Shown here: positions 33,300 through 43,518 of the stretch, one piece after another | How positions within the stretch are numbered: the stretch's first letter is position 1 | Layout: the number at the start of each line of letters is the position of its first letter | Origin: Orientallactaga sibirica | Taxonomy: Eukaryota; Chordata; Mammalia; Rodentia; Dipodidae | Assembly (NCBI GenBank): GCA_036365145.1 | Contig: JAEOAD010000031.1 | Coordinates: 7,660,001-7,724,000 of the forward strand | DNA length: 64,000 nt | Direction of reading: 5' to 3' | Translations under genes and position numbers: made by a program | Notes under the pieces: generated by a model | Database searches by the model: none | What the model saw: the letters and a program-made list of their open reading frames with translations, nothing else | What the model was told of the DNA's origin: nothing

Positions 33300-33945
33300 C
33301 TACTCAAACTAGCAGATTCTAACTCACAGGCAGCCTCCAGGGATGCCACTTTTGTGAGTTGTCAACCATGTCAGGGTTGGTTTTTAGGGGATAAAACTGC
33401 CTTTGTGTCATTTGTGCTCGGTAAAGAGCCTCTCTCTCCTGTAAGTGACCCATCATCCATGCTCCTCAAGTAACCCCAATCAACATGGGCTCATCAAGTT
33501 CAACTGCGCGGAACTGTTTCTTTGGTCTGTCATTGGTGACCTATTTGGGAGAACAGACATTTTTCATATCTCCCCAGGAAGTCACACAACAGATGGCAAA
33601 GACCCTCTACCTGTGAAACTCTCATCAGGAAACTATGCTGGAAAAATAGCCATTCTGAATGACTGGCTAATGTGGCCTTGAAGGTGGTATATGCTCAGAG
33701 ACATTCTGAAGAGTTGAGGGTTTCCCAGAAGAGCCAGTGGAATCCTAGTCTCAGCTGTGTCACAACTGGACTGGTGAATGGAAGGGGCTTTGACCTTTAC
33801 AGGACTCTGTAAACCTAAACACAGAAAGAATATGAATACTCCAGTGTGCTTACCTGACACACGGTAGACTCGGCTATGCCACCGCTTTCTTCTTTAGATA
33901 TGAGGGAGGCAGCAACATTAAAGCCATATTTTAGTATGGATTTGA
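33300..33945. other. Unassigned non-coding sequence
   Basis: Frames 33198-33473 and 33445-33681 (plus) overlap the B3 or each other and show no domain. Confidence 0.4.
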
Positions 33946-33949
33946 GAAA

Positions 33950-34168
33950 GGGAAAGAGAATTGCCATTTATTGAGTACTCACTGTGTGACAGACACAAGC
34001 TAGATGCTCATAAAAACCTCATAGAAATATAGAGAGGCATTATTGATGCCTAGTTGACAGATGATAAAATAGAGAATTGAAGAGGTTAAGGAAATTTCCC
34101 AGGGGCATACAACTAGTGGAACATGAAGCTGGAATTTTAATCCAGGTTCATCTGGCTTCAAAGGCCAG
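33950..34168 (-). mobile_element. MIR SINE
   Basis: Almost the full MIR order in reverse: 'catttattgagtactcactg', 'gacagatgataaaatagaga', 'gaggttaaggaaatttccca', 'catacaactagtggaacatg' and 'ggttcatctggcttcaaagg'. Confidence 0.85.
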
Positions 34169-34169
34169 T

Positions 34170-34288
34170 CTTTTTTTTTTTTTATTTTTAAATTTTTCTT
34201 CCAGGTAGGGTCTTACTCTAGCCCAGGCTGACCTGGAATTCACTTTGTAGTTTCAGGCTGGCCTTTACCACCATACCTCTTAGGACAG
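34170..34288 (-). mobile_element. B1 SINE, internally deleted
   Basis: T-rich tail, 'ggtagggtcttactctagcc' and 'ctttgtagtttcaggctggc', then a jump to 'accaccatacctctta'. The middle is missing. Confidence 0.85.
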
Positions 34289-34292
34289 TGTT

Positions 34293-34456
34293 TGTTGTTG
34301 ATTTTTTTTTTGAGGCAGGGTCTCTCAGTGTTAACTCAGGTTGGTCTGAAACTCTGTGTAGCTGAGAATGTCCTTGAACTCCTGTTCCTCTTGTCTCCTC
34401 CTGCACCCTGCCCCCAAGGGCAGAGTTTACAGGCATGTGCTTGCTTGCACCTGGCC
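34293..34456 (-). mobile_element. Old B1 SINE
   Basis: 'tttgaggcagggtctctcag', 'gtccttgaactcctgttcct' and 'tttacaggcatgtgcttgct'. Confidence 0.7.
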
Positions 34457-35594
34457 AAAGCCTACGCTGATATATCACAGAAGGAGTGGCTTTACTCAAG
34501 ATTTGCAGTATATGTGGCTGGTAGGATTTAAGAGCTACTGTGTGCTTAGCCTGATCTGCTCAGTGGCTGGGTGATGGCAAACATGATCTTGTAACTTTCT
34601 GTCCTCCAGGCCCTCCATCTGTAGCTAATGACAACATTGTGGGGACCTTCTTAGTGGGCCAGTAATGGAAGAATATCTCTTTCGAGGTTGCAGTTCAAAG
34701 GGTCCCCAGGAAAGGATTATAAGGAAGGCCAAGCATTTAGTGTTTGTTACCTTGTCCTCTGGATAGGGACAGAAATTCTCCTGGATCAGGCCCAATACTG
34801 ATGTGTCACTAATCTGTGAATGTCTTTAATCTGCTGCCTGAAGAAAGGCTCAGAAAGGAACCAATATTGAGGTCACTGATATTTCTTTATCTCTGCCTTC
34901 CTTTTCCAACTGGCTCTTTAAGCACTGGCCATGGCTTTCAGGGCCATGGTCAAGGGCTTATCTATTTTCCTGTGGTGTAGGCCCTGCTTCCTGCTATGAA
35001 GCCTCTTAGGCTGGTCGGAGGGTTCCATGCTATTTTCCTTCAGATTGTCCCAGATCCTGATGTTCCCATTTCTGACTCTGTCAAAGGAGCCTTCCTTCTT
35101 TCTATACCGAGCACTTCCCTACCCTGCCCTTGGTGGCCCATCACATCCATCTCCTGGCACCTTTTCTCTTGGTGCAGACCCTGTGTTATGTCCAATTTCT
35201 CAAGTTCATTTGAACCTACTGGGCAGGACATGGAGAGTTAAGGCTTCCTTTATTACCACAGAGGAATGGTCTGCCTGGCTGAGATATACCACAGGGTAGG
35301 CCACGTCTGAGTTCAGGTTGTCATGACCAGCTTCACTGGTCACTTTTGTAAAGCTAGTGTGCACTTTGTTCGAAAACACCCCACCTGAACAGGACCCCTC
35401 CACTGTGGCCTCCTCACCATGGGAGACATTTAGTGGAATGGACTCCAGTGCCTTGCCAGTGGCATGAAACCCATTTTCAACATAGCTAGAACCAGATATC
35501 ACATACTAGACTCCCGTTTCTGAGCTCTTTGCCCACCATTACACAGATAAGCAGGGATTTCTTTGAATTTAGGTAATTTTTTCCCTAAATTCAT
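34457..35594. other. Unassigned non-coding sequence
   Basis: About 1.1 kb. Frames 34996-35299 (plus) and 35040-35502 (minus) overlap one another on several frames; none shows a known domain or a splice context I trust. Confidence 0.4.
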
Positions 35595-35649
35595 GGTGTT
35601 CTCTTCCTTCCTCTTCCTTCCTTCCTTCCTTCCATCCTTCCTTCCTTCT

Positions 35650-35693
<44 letters not shown>

Positions 35694-35765
35694 TCATTCT
35701 TTCTTCTCTTTCCTTCTTCCCTCCTTTTCTCTCCCTCCCTCCCTCCTTCTTTCCTTCCTTCTTGC
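35595..35765. repeat. Compound pyrimidine microsatellite (TTCC)(TTTC)(TCCC)(TTCC)
   Basis: ttcc-rich 35604-35647, tttc 35650-35703, ccct/ttcc 35716-35763. It abuts the A-tail side of the reverse B4 at 35766. Lys/Glu- or Ser/Phe-rich frames across it are artefacts. Confidence 0.95.
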
Positions 35766-35970
35766 AGGACTGGGGATTGAAATCAGGACCTTGCACATAC
35801 TAGGCAAGTACTGTATGACTGAGCTACACCCTCAGCTTGTTTTTTACCTCACTAAGTTGCCAAAGCAGGCCAAAAGCTTGTTTTGTAGCCCAGGTAGTCC
35901 TTGAACTTGTAGTATTCTTGCCTTCAGCTTTCCAAGTAGCTGGGATTATAGGTCTATCACCAGGCCTGGT
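35766..35970 (-). mobile_element. B4 SINE
   Basis: ID head in reverse ('gactggggattgaaatcagg', 'gcacatactaggcaagtact') followed by a B1-like body ('gtagcccaggtagtccttga', 'agtagctgggattataggtc'). Confidence 0.75.
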
Positions 35971-36028
35971 GGATGGTCATTTCTTAATGTCAGCACCAAG
36001 CAGCAGAGCATAAGAGAAAGGGAAGTAT

Positions 36029-36265
36029 GGGGCTAGAGAGATAGCTTAGCAGTTAAGGTGCTTGCCTGCAAAGCCTAAGGACAAAGGTTTGATTCCTCAG
36101 TACCCATGTAAGCCAGATGCACAAGGGGCACAAGCATTTGGAGTTCGTTTGTAGTGGCTAGAGGCCCTGGCATGCCCATTCTCTCTTTCTTTATCTGCCT
36201 CTTTCTCTCCCTCCCTCCTCTCTCTTTCTCTTTGTCAAATAAATGAAATAAAACATTTTAAAACA
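36029..36265 (+). mobile_element. tRNA-derived SINE
   Basis: 'ggggctagagagatagctta', 'ggtttgattcctcagtaccc', 'gccagatgcacaaggggcac', CT-rich tract and AAAT tail. Confidence 0.92.
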
Positions 36266-36411
36266 AAGAGAAAGGAAACTATGGTGCTAGGTGCTTTTGT
36301 AAGTATTGCCAGTACAGCCTGGCAGTGATGCACGGGGCTGGTTCTTTGGGGAAGGGGTGAGGGATCTATTTAATGATGGTGAAAACCAAAGCTTAGGACA
36401 AGTACCTTTTC

Positions 36412-36603
36412 TTTTTATTTCTTTTAAAAATATTTATTTTTATTTATGAGAGAGAGAATGGCATGCCAGGGCCTACAGTGGCTGAACTCTAGATGCATAC
36501 TCCTTCTTGTGCATCTGGTTTACGTGGGTCATGGAGAATTGAAACTTGAGTCCTTTGGCTTTGAAGGCAAGTGCCTTAACCACTAAGCCATCTCTCCAGT
36601 CCA
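36412..36603 (-). mobile_element. tRNA-derived SINE
   Basis: 'aaatatttatttttatttat' tail, 'gcatgccagggcctacagtg', 'cttgtgcatctggtttacgt' and the head 'gccatctctccagtcc'. Confidence 0.9.
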
Positions 36604-36652
36604 GGACAAATGTCTTTTCAAGTGACCATTAGTAAGAGATAAAAGAGGCTTC

Positions 36653-36870
36653 GTGGGGCTGGAGAAATGGCTTAGCGGTTAAGGCGTTGCCTGCGAAGCC
36701 AAAGGATCCTGGTTTGATTCTCCAGGACCCACGTAAGCCAGATGCACAAGGGGTACATGTGTCTGGAGTTCATTTGCAGTGGCTGGAGGCCCTGGTGTGC
36801 TCAATTCTCTCTCTGTCTGCCTCTCTTCTATCTCTCTCTCTGCTTGCAAATAAATAAATAAAAATTAAAA
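36653..36870 (+). mobile_element. tRNA-derived SINE with 12-bp TSD
   Basis: Close to consensus, with A-box-like tggcttagcgg and B-box-like ggtttgattc. Perfect TSD aaaagaggcttc at 36641-36652 and 36871-36882. Confidence 0.96.
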
Positions 36871-36916
36871 AAAAGAGGCTTCAGATTGTGGTTTGCTTTT
36901 AAAGGTCAGACTGTTT

Positions 36917-37065
36917 TTCTTTTCTTTTCTTTTTTTCCCTTCCTTCTTTCCTTCCTTCTCTCCTTCCTCTCCTTCCTTCCTTCCTTCCTTCCTTCCTTCC
37001 TTCCTTCCTTCCTTCCTTCCTTCTTCCTTCCCTCCCTCCCTCCCTCCCTCCCTCCCTCCCTCTGT

Positions 37066-37148
<83 letters not shown>
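36917..37148. repeat. Compound pyrimidine microsatellite (TTCC)(CCCT)(TTTC)
   Basis: ttcc 36970-37028, ccct 37029-37063, tttc 37069-37148. It lies on the A-tail side of the reverse B1 at 37149. The long Ser/Phe/Leu and Lys/Glu frames (36886-37172) are microsatellite translations. Confidence 0.97.
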
Positions 37149-37149
<1 letters not shown>

Positions 37150-37292
37150 GGTTTTTTGAGGTAGGGCTTCACTCTAGCCCAGGCTGACCTGGAAGTTACT
37201 ATGTAGTCTCAGGGTGGCCTCAAACTCACAGTGATTCTCCTACCTCTGCTTCCTGAATGCTGGGATTAAAGGTGTGTGCCACCACACACAGC
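37149..37292 (-). mobile_element. B1 SINE
   Basis: 'ggttttttgaggtagggctt', 'agtctcagggtggcctcaaa' and 'gctgggattaaaggtgtgtg'. Confidence 0.93.
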
Positions 37293-37307
37293 AAAGGTCA
37301 GACTTTT

Positions 37308-37310
<3 letters not shown>

Positions 37311-37346
<36 letters not shown>
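37311..37346. repeat. (GT)n microsatellite
   Basis: About 17 GT units ending in gtatac. Confidence 0.96.
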
Positions 37347-37349
<3 letters not shown>

Positions 37350-38830
37350 CTGTGTTTTTCCAGGTACCAGTGTGCAGAATCAAATAGAAGAAGCTTTTGT
37401 TCCAGAGAAGAGCAGGCTGAGCAATTGGTAATATTTTCTTCTCCTGTCCCAGGGCTGTTCTGGGGTAGACGTGGAAGATTCTAACATATGGAAGTTGTAG
37501 GATGGTGGACTTTTGTTTTCCTTCCAAAAAGAACTGGTCCAGGCTATTGTGTCAGGACTTTGAAAAGGCTCTGGAAGAGGCTAAGGCAAGGTATGGGCCA
37601 GCCAGCCTGGGGCTTGCAGGACCAGCATCTAACCTGAGATGGTCTGAGTCTGCTGGTACTGAGGGTACATTCTTACCCATCATGACTTGACTGAGGTTAT
37701 CAGCAAACCCTAGGACTTCGGGTTGAAAGGGTGCTGCAAGTGTGGGCAGGCTTAGGAATTACCAGTATGTGTACGTTCAGGGGTTGACAGCAGCCATTTG
37801 GCTGAGCTTCACACTCACTGAGGGCTTCCGATGTGGCTCTTGATATTATCCCCAAATGAGGTTACAAGCGCAGTCCGAGAGATAAGCTGACAGGATGAGG
37901 GGGAGAAGGCGTTCATCATCCTGCTCTAAGAACATCACATGACTGCAGCACACTGCCTGCAGTGCCCAAAGAATTAATAGTTCATAAGTCCTATGATTAT
38001 TTTGTGGATAACACAGTTATATAGTATTTAAAACACACAATTGTAATTTGTTTAAATATAAACATCTCAAACAGTCACATATTTCAGAGTTCAGTTATAG
38101 CAATTTCTCCACCTTGAACATGCTGCAAACCTCCAAAGTGCACATGGTCTGGGTGCATCTTGGGATGGACATTCATGCCACTGTCACTGGGGGGTACTTC
38201 TTGGTGTGTATGGGCAAAAGGGCCTGTGAGCCTGTGGGGTGTATTTGGGGATGTGAGTATTTGGGTGCGTGAGAGTGTGTGTTTATATGCTTTTGGGGAA
38301 CCAGGATGCCACCATCCCTAGCTTGTGGGGACTCAGGGTGGTCAGCAGAGGAGGAGGGTGCTGTCAGACTGTTGCAAACCTAAGACGCCAGGGGCATAAC
38401 TTGATTTGGTGATTTGGCCCGACTAAACCTCTCAAAATAGAAAAATCAAGGACCCAGCATGGAGGCAGCCTGTCTGGGCGCGGGCTGGTAATAAGGACCT
38501 AACAAGGGTTGATGGAGCCTGGAAGCAATGGGCTGAGATGGCCCCGAGCTGCCTGGCACCCTGGGCCCTGCAGCCACCCAGTGACGCCCAACCTGGCCTA
38601 ATGCTATAACACACAGAGATCCTCTCTGATAAGGGCTGAGTGAAAGGGAGAGAGCATCCTTATCAGCCATAGCACAGGGGCAGTGGGCTCTGCAGAGCCC
38701 TGAGAGGACACTGGCCTTGTAGGTTGGCAAAGCTAGGATCCCTATATGAAACTGTCTGGAGGGTACTCAGTGAAGTGTCCGTAGAACAGATGTGATGTCT
38801 TACCTAGCCTTTAAAAACCTATTTCCTAAA
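37350..38830. other. Unassigned non-coding sequence
   Basis: About 1.5 kb with no repeat or exon I can support. Frames 37502-37690, 38048-38272 and 38446-38730 are short and unrelated to known domains. Bases 38440-38720 are comparatively GC-rich. Confidence 0.4.
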
Positions 38831-38831
<1 letters not shown>

Positions 38832-38880
<49 letters not shown>

Positions 38881-38882
38881 GA
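38832..38882. repeat. (CT)n-(TA)n compound microsatellite
   Basis: CT array 38832-38855 joined directly to a TA array 38856-38881. Confidence 0.96.
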
Positions 38883-39389
38883 TATTTCCTAAAATATCTA
38901 TATAATCTTCTGCATGTTCATTATAGGAAATGAGAAGTTCTGGATTATCATAAAGGACAAAGTAAAGAAACTATTATTGTACACATTTTCTTGGACAGGC
39001 CCTCTTTGTCATCAGAGGGGAGGGTCAGGATCTGAAGCCAGTCCGTAGGTAGAATCATGACCTGGACAATTCTTCAGGGGTGTGACTCACCATCTCCCAA
39101 CCTGCACAGCTGGTTATTTTCCTCCAGGGGCTGGGCAAGAGCACTGTTTTGTGGTTGAGGTCTAGAAAGAAGTAATTGGCTTGCATTTAAGGTACAGGTT
39201 GTATGAGAAACGCACATCTTGAAACATGAGCCTCAAACTCCTCATGGAGAGCCTCACATTGTGGAAAGCAACGGAATGGAGAGAAATGGACTGAAATGCC
39301 AGCAGCTTTCTCCCCATCTCCAGCATGTGCTCAGTGAGTCAAGTGTCAGGTCACATCTCTTTTCACTAACATAATATATTGTCTTGCTG
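38883..39389. other. Unassigned non-coding sequence
   Basis: About 500 bp, nothing recognised. Confidence 0.4.
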
Positions 39390-39800
39390 TCTGTGTCCCT
39401 GACCCTGGGCCCCACCCCCAACTCTCACCTTATAGATTGAAATCAGAGAACTAAATGCATGCGTTTAGTTCATCTGCATTTCTCTATGCATATGAATAAC
39501 TCCATATGATTGACAGAAATAGATCATATTGTACATGCTCTTTTCCTTTATTATATTCTGGGTTTCCTTCCGCATAGTATCTGCATTGTTTTACTCATGG
39601 CACACCACTGGATAAATGCTATCTAATTTGTTAATTATGTAATCAATCCCTTCTTGCAGGGCAGGTGCTTCCAAACTTTTGTTATTTGCATCACTAACTT
39701 CTTTCTATAGAAATCTTAGCTTTCTTACACAGTTACTTTCCTAGAAGAGATTTTCTCAGGGAAGAATTTGATGTCAAATGCATTTGCAGTTTCAGTTTGT
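39390..39800 (-). mobile_element. Probable ancient L1-like fragment
   Basis: 'cacaccactggataaatgct' and 'cttgcagggcaggtgcttcc' sit in AT-rich sequence that reads like a decayed reverse-strand L1 3' region similar to 19490-19800. The alignment is by eye and weak. Confidence 0.4.
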
Positions 39801-39980
39801 GGTCACAGTTTACCTGCTATGTTTATTCTTATCCGAGGAAGGGAAGGAACTCAGAATATTTGGATCAGTAGCTAGGAACAAGGTGTATTGGTCCCAACTA
39901 TGTGGTGAAGGGCACATGGCTGTGGGTCCAGTGTGAATTCCACTTGTCTTACTGTTGTCTACCGTCTTCAGTTTCTTCAC

Positions 39981-40294
39981 TGTGATTTGAATGTAGAATG
40001 TCCCCACTGCCTCCTGTGCTTGTGACTAGGTCTTAATTCTCTGCCCGTGGGAGGTAGCACCTTGCTGAAGGAGGTGTGTCATTGGGGTTGGGCCCGGATG
40101 TTCATTAGTCCAGCCTCACTGGGTGTTCAGCGCTCGTTGTTGCTGCTTCTTCCCTGCTGATGGTCTGATTTTACAATGCTTTCCCTGTCATGTTGAAAGC
40201 TCACCTCAAAACTGTATGCCAAATAAACCCTTTCTCCCCACAAGCTGTTCTTACTCAAGGGTTTTGTCTCAGCAATGACAAGATAAGTGCCACA
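39981..40294 (+). mobile_element. MaLR-type LTR
   Basis: Starts tgtgatttgaatg, with 'ctgcccgtgggaggtagcac' in the middle, then AATAAA (40221-40226) within 'ccaaataaaccctttctccc', ending 'agataagtgccaca'. Order and TG...CA ends fit the rodent ERVL-MaLR family. No flanking duplication is obvious. Confidence 0.7.
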
Positions 40295-40435
40295 TCCCCC
40301 ATTTGCCACCATTTTGGGATTATTTTCCCTTGTGAATAGGATGAGCTAGGCCCAGGTCAGTCCTGGTTTTCCTTGATGCCGTGGTGACCCAGTACCTTTG
40401 TGTGGTGCTTTGCAGATTCCAAAGTGGCTTTGTGA

Positions 40436-40610
40436 GCTTTGTCTTGTTGAACATTTAACACAGCAGGCATTGTCAGTTCTACATTGAGAAAGGAAGGAAA
40501 TGGAGGTCCAGAAAAGTTAAGGGAGGTTCTTAAATTCATATTCATAATTGACAACAAGCCCTTGATTCTAGCTTGGCAAATGGAAACTAAGTACTGCAGT
40601 CACAAGCTTG
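40436..40610 (-). mobile_element. Possible MIR remnant
   Basis: 'gaaatggaggtccagaaaag' and 'ttaagggaggttcttaaatt' resemble the reverse MIR middle. Flanking similarity is too weak to be sure. Confidence 0.35.
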
Positions 40611-41642
40611 TAAGAGTCAGGGTTCAACTGTCAGCTATGTTGGTTACCACCCTGTTTATAGCCTGATGCAAGAGTCAGAGCTTTCCGGGTCACAAACAGC
40701 TGGTGTTTCTGCCCACCACCCATTCTCTTTTCCTTTAACAACATCTTAATTTTGCTTTGAGCACTATTGTTAAATGAGTGGTCACTAACTTAGAGGATAT
40801 TTTGTGCAGTTTGTAGAGCAATACCTCAACCCATCAAATGCCTCTGCACTGGTGTCATAACTTCACTAGACTGTCCCACCATGATACGGCATTTGAGTAA
40901 TGAAACCTGTGAAGGAGCCATTCTCCCCTTCAGACTTCACTATCCTCTATCTGTTTGGGGCACATGTGTTACTCACGCCTGGCATATTCTATAATCTTGG
41001 CTGCAGCAATTAATTTCGTGAAGAGAATGTGACCCTTACTGGGTCAGTGAAGTTCAGTCCAGGGACATTGTTTTGGGGAGGACTATTGGCAAGAGAAACT
41101 CTTGGAGCCTCCAGCGTCCATTGTAAAGGAGAGAACTGGCTTGAGATCAAACAACATGAAGGAGAGCACAAGTCTGGAAGTGGAGATAGATGCAGCAAAC
41201 GCCTCATGACATTATTTTATCATCTGGAAGTTGTGTGGATGCTAGGACCTGTCACTCAACCTGCAGAAAAACACCAGCCGTACTTTCATGACCTGAGAAC
41301 TTCTATTATCCTTCTGCCAAGCTGCCTAGGACCCATATTGACTTGAGTCTTGCTGCTCACCTCAGTACTTTCTTCTGCTCTCTAAGTCTCATATCAATGC
41401 ATCTGTCCAAAGGAAGCCAGTTTTATGTCTGTAGCTTATTGACAAAGGAGTCTGGGAAATATAGCTTTTTTTTTTTTTCCTTCAATTTTGGCAAGACAGA
41501 ATTTGCAATATGGAAGTGTTCAAAATGAGAGATATCACTACAATCCACTCCTTTATTGTCTAACATCATCATGTGTGTTCATTTCCTACTTACATTATCT
41601 ATAATAATAGCAACACTAACCTGTACTTGCTTGTGGAATACT
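40611..41642. other. Unassigned non-coding sequence
   Basis: About 1 kb. The 105-codon plus frame 41029-41346 has no domain and no clear splice flanks. Confidence 0.4.
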
Positions 41643-42035
41643 TGTGGGCCAGGGAGATGGCTTCAAGGTTAAGAGACCTTATTGCTTAAACACAGGGACC
41701 CCTTGAGGTGGAGACCACTAAGTTTGACTCTCCAGAACCCATGTGAAAAGCTGGGTGGCTATGCACATTTGTAACCCCAGTCCTTAGAGGGTAGACACTA
41801 GAGATTTGCTGGGGCTTGCTGAAGCACAGCAACTCCAGGTTGAAGGAGAGACCTTGTCTCAAGGAGATACACAGATGAACACCAAGATAAGGGCATCCAA
41901 TGTTTTCCTCTGACCCCCACATGCATGCTAATGGAGTACACACAACTGCACATATAAATGTATATGCCACACATCACCCAACCACACAAACCACACAACA
42001 CTCTATACACACTCATGCAAAATAAGTAAATAATA
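41643..42035 (+). mobile_element. B3 SINE
   Basis: 'gggccagggagatggcttca' head, 'ctccagaacccatgtgaaaa', 'agagaccttgtctcaaggag', 'cctctgacccccacatgcat' and a CA-rich tail. Confidence 0.75.
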
Positions 42036-43127
42036 CTATCACTTGTGTAAATGGAAATGCAGTCCCCAAAGGAAGGACCCAAAGGTTTTTAGTTGCAAGA
42101 TTCAGATCTGAGTTCAGGTTTATCTGGGCCGTAGTTATTTCTTTTCCAGTTTTGTCAAAGTATCATCAATATTGTGTAACCTGTGGAGTAAATTGTAGGC
42201 CTAGCTACCTCCCATGCATGCTACATGTCACAATGAAGAAAAGAGATACAGAATACAACAACACCTATTAAATAGAAATGAATATGCATATGATGTAGCA
42301 AACAAGGAAAATATGTGGCTAACCCATCTTTGTCCTACAGACCTTATTTCTGTAACTGGGCACAGGTCTTGTGGTGACTGGTTGGCATTTATAACAAACA
42401 CCCTTCCTGCACACTTTCGCGTTCTCTTTGTCCTCAGCAAGGAAATCATTTGGTATCTGACAGGATGACCCAAGTTTCATCTGTGAGGGATCTGAGTACT
42501 TAACGGCTCTGCCCATATGGGGTAAAGATTACCTTCTAATGTTTATCAGTGCACATGGAAGTTTTAGAGACGTCCCAGAGAATACCTAGGTTCACAGAAT
42601 AGTCCCTTCTGCCTACATATATGACAGTAATCTACTTTAGTCATCTGGATCAGTGATTTTTGTCTAACAGGATATAACAAGTCTCAACTGTTCAGATGGA
42701 AGTCTCAGGTTCCAATTCAGTGGACCCACTGGTTTGTGTCCTTTAGAAAAATTATCCCTACCATTACTTCAAAGAGTTTAAAGTTGCAGAGTCCAAAGCC
42801 ATGTAAAATGAAAATTTAGCAAGTGGTTTGTGAAAAGAGGAAATATTCTCATTTTAACCTCTTGTTCCTTGGAATAAGATAGTGCTCATTAACTTAAAGC
42901 ACATGTTACTGTCCCCTCCATGGACAAGTGTTCAGGTGAAATCAATCTGCCCAAAGAAGGTCAGCTCTCTTCCCAGCATCCCAGGTGGCCATTATCCCTT
43001 TCAGGTTGTTTCCCTGACGATGCTGTTGAGTCCATGCACAATGTTCACCTTTATCTCAATGGTCATGTTTTTCATGTGCCTGTGTAGCAAATACAGAAAT
43101 GGGCCACTACAGAGTTATTTTTTCCTT
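42036..43127. other. Unassigned non-coding sequence
   Basis: About 1.1 kb. Frames at 42214-42516 overlap on opposite strands; no domain was recognised. Confidence 0.4.
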
Positions 43128-43205
43128 TTTATATGATACTAGGGATTGAACCCAGGATCTTATACATGCTAGGCAAGTGCTGTACCACTGAGCTATAGCC
43201 TCACC
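43128..43205 (-). mobile_element. ID-type SINE
   Basis: 'actagggattgaacccagga', 'acatgctaggcaagtgctgt' and 'accactgagctatagcctca'. Confidence 0.75.
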
Positions 43206-43216
43206 TATAATTATTT

Positions 43217-43371
43217 ATTTTTTGTTTGTTTTTGAGGTATGGTCTCACTATAGCCCAGGCCAACCTGGAACTTACTCTGTAGCCCCAGTCTGGCCTAGAA
43301 TTTATGGCAGGTAATTTTCCTACCTCAGCCTCCTGAGTGCTGCGATTAAAGGTGTGCACATCCCCTGCTTC
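43217..43371 (-). mobile_element. B1 SINE
   Basis: 'gtttttgaggtatggtctca', 'cctcagcctcctgagtgctg' and 'cgattaaaggtgtgca'. Confidence 0.85.
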
Positions 43372-43374
43372 CCT

Positions 43375-43518
43375 TTTTTTATTTTCATTTTGAGACAGGG
43401 TCTTGCTGACTGATCTTGAACTTCTTGTATAGCCTAGGCAGGCCTTGAACTTGCAATCCTCCTGCCTCAGCCTCCTGAATAGCTGGGATTGCAAGCCTGC
43501 ACCACTAGGCCCAGCTAG
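43375..43518 (-). mobile_element. Old B1 SINE
   Basis: 'gagacagggtcttgctgact', 'gccttgaacttgcaatcctc' and 'gctgggattgcaagcctgca', directly after the previous B1. Confidence 0.8.

Noticed and set aside
36886..37172. Ser/Phe/Leu-rich and Lys/Glu-rich frames on both strands
   Set aside because: Translations of the TTCC/CCCT/TTTC microsatellite. The same holds for 35563-35904 and 49084-49448.
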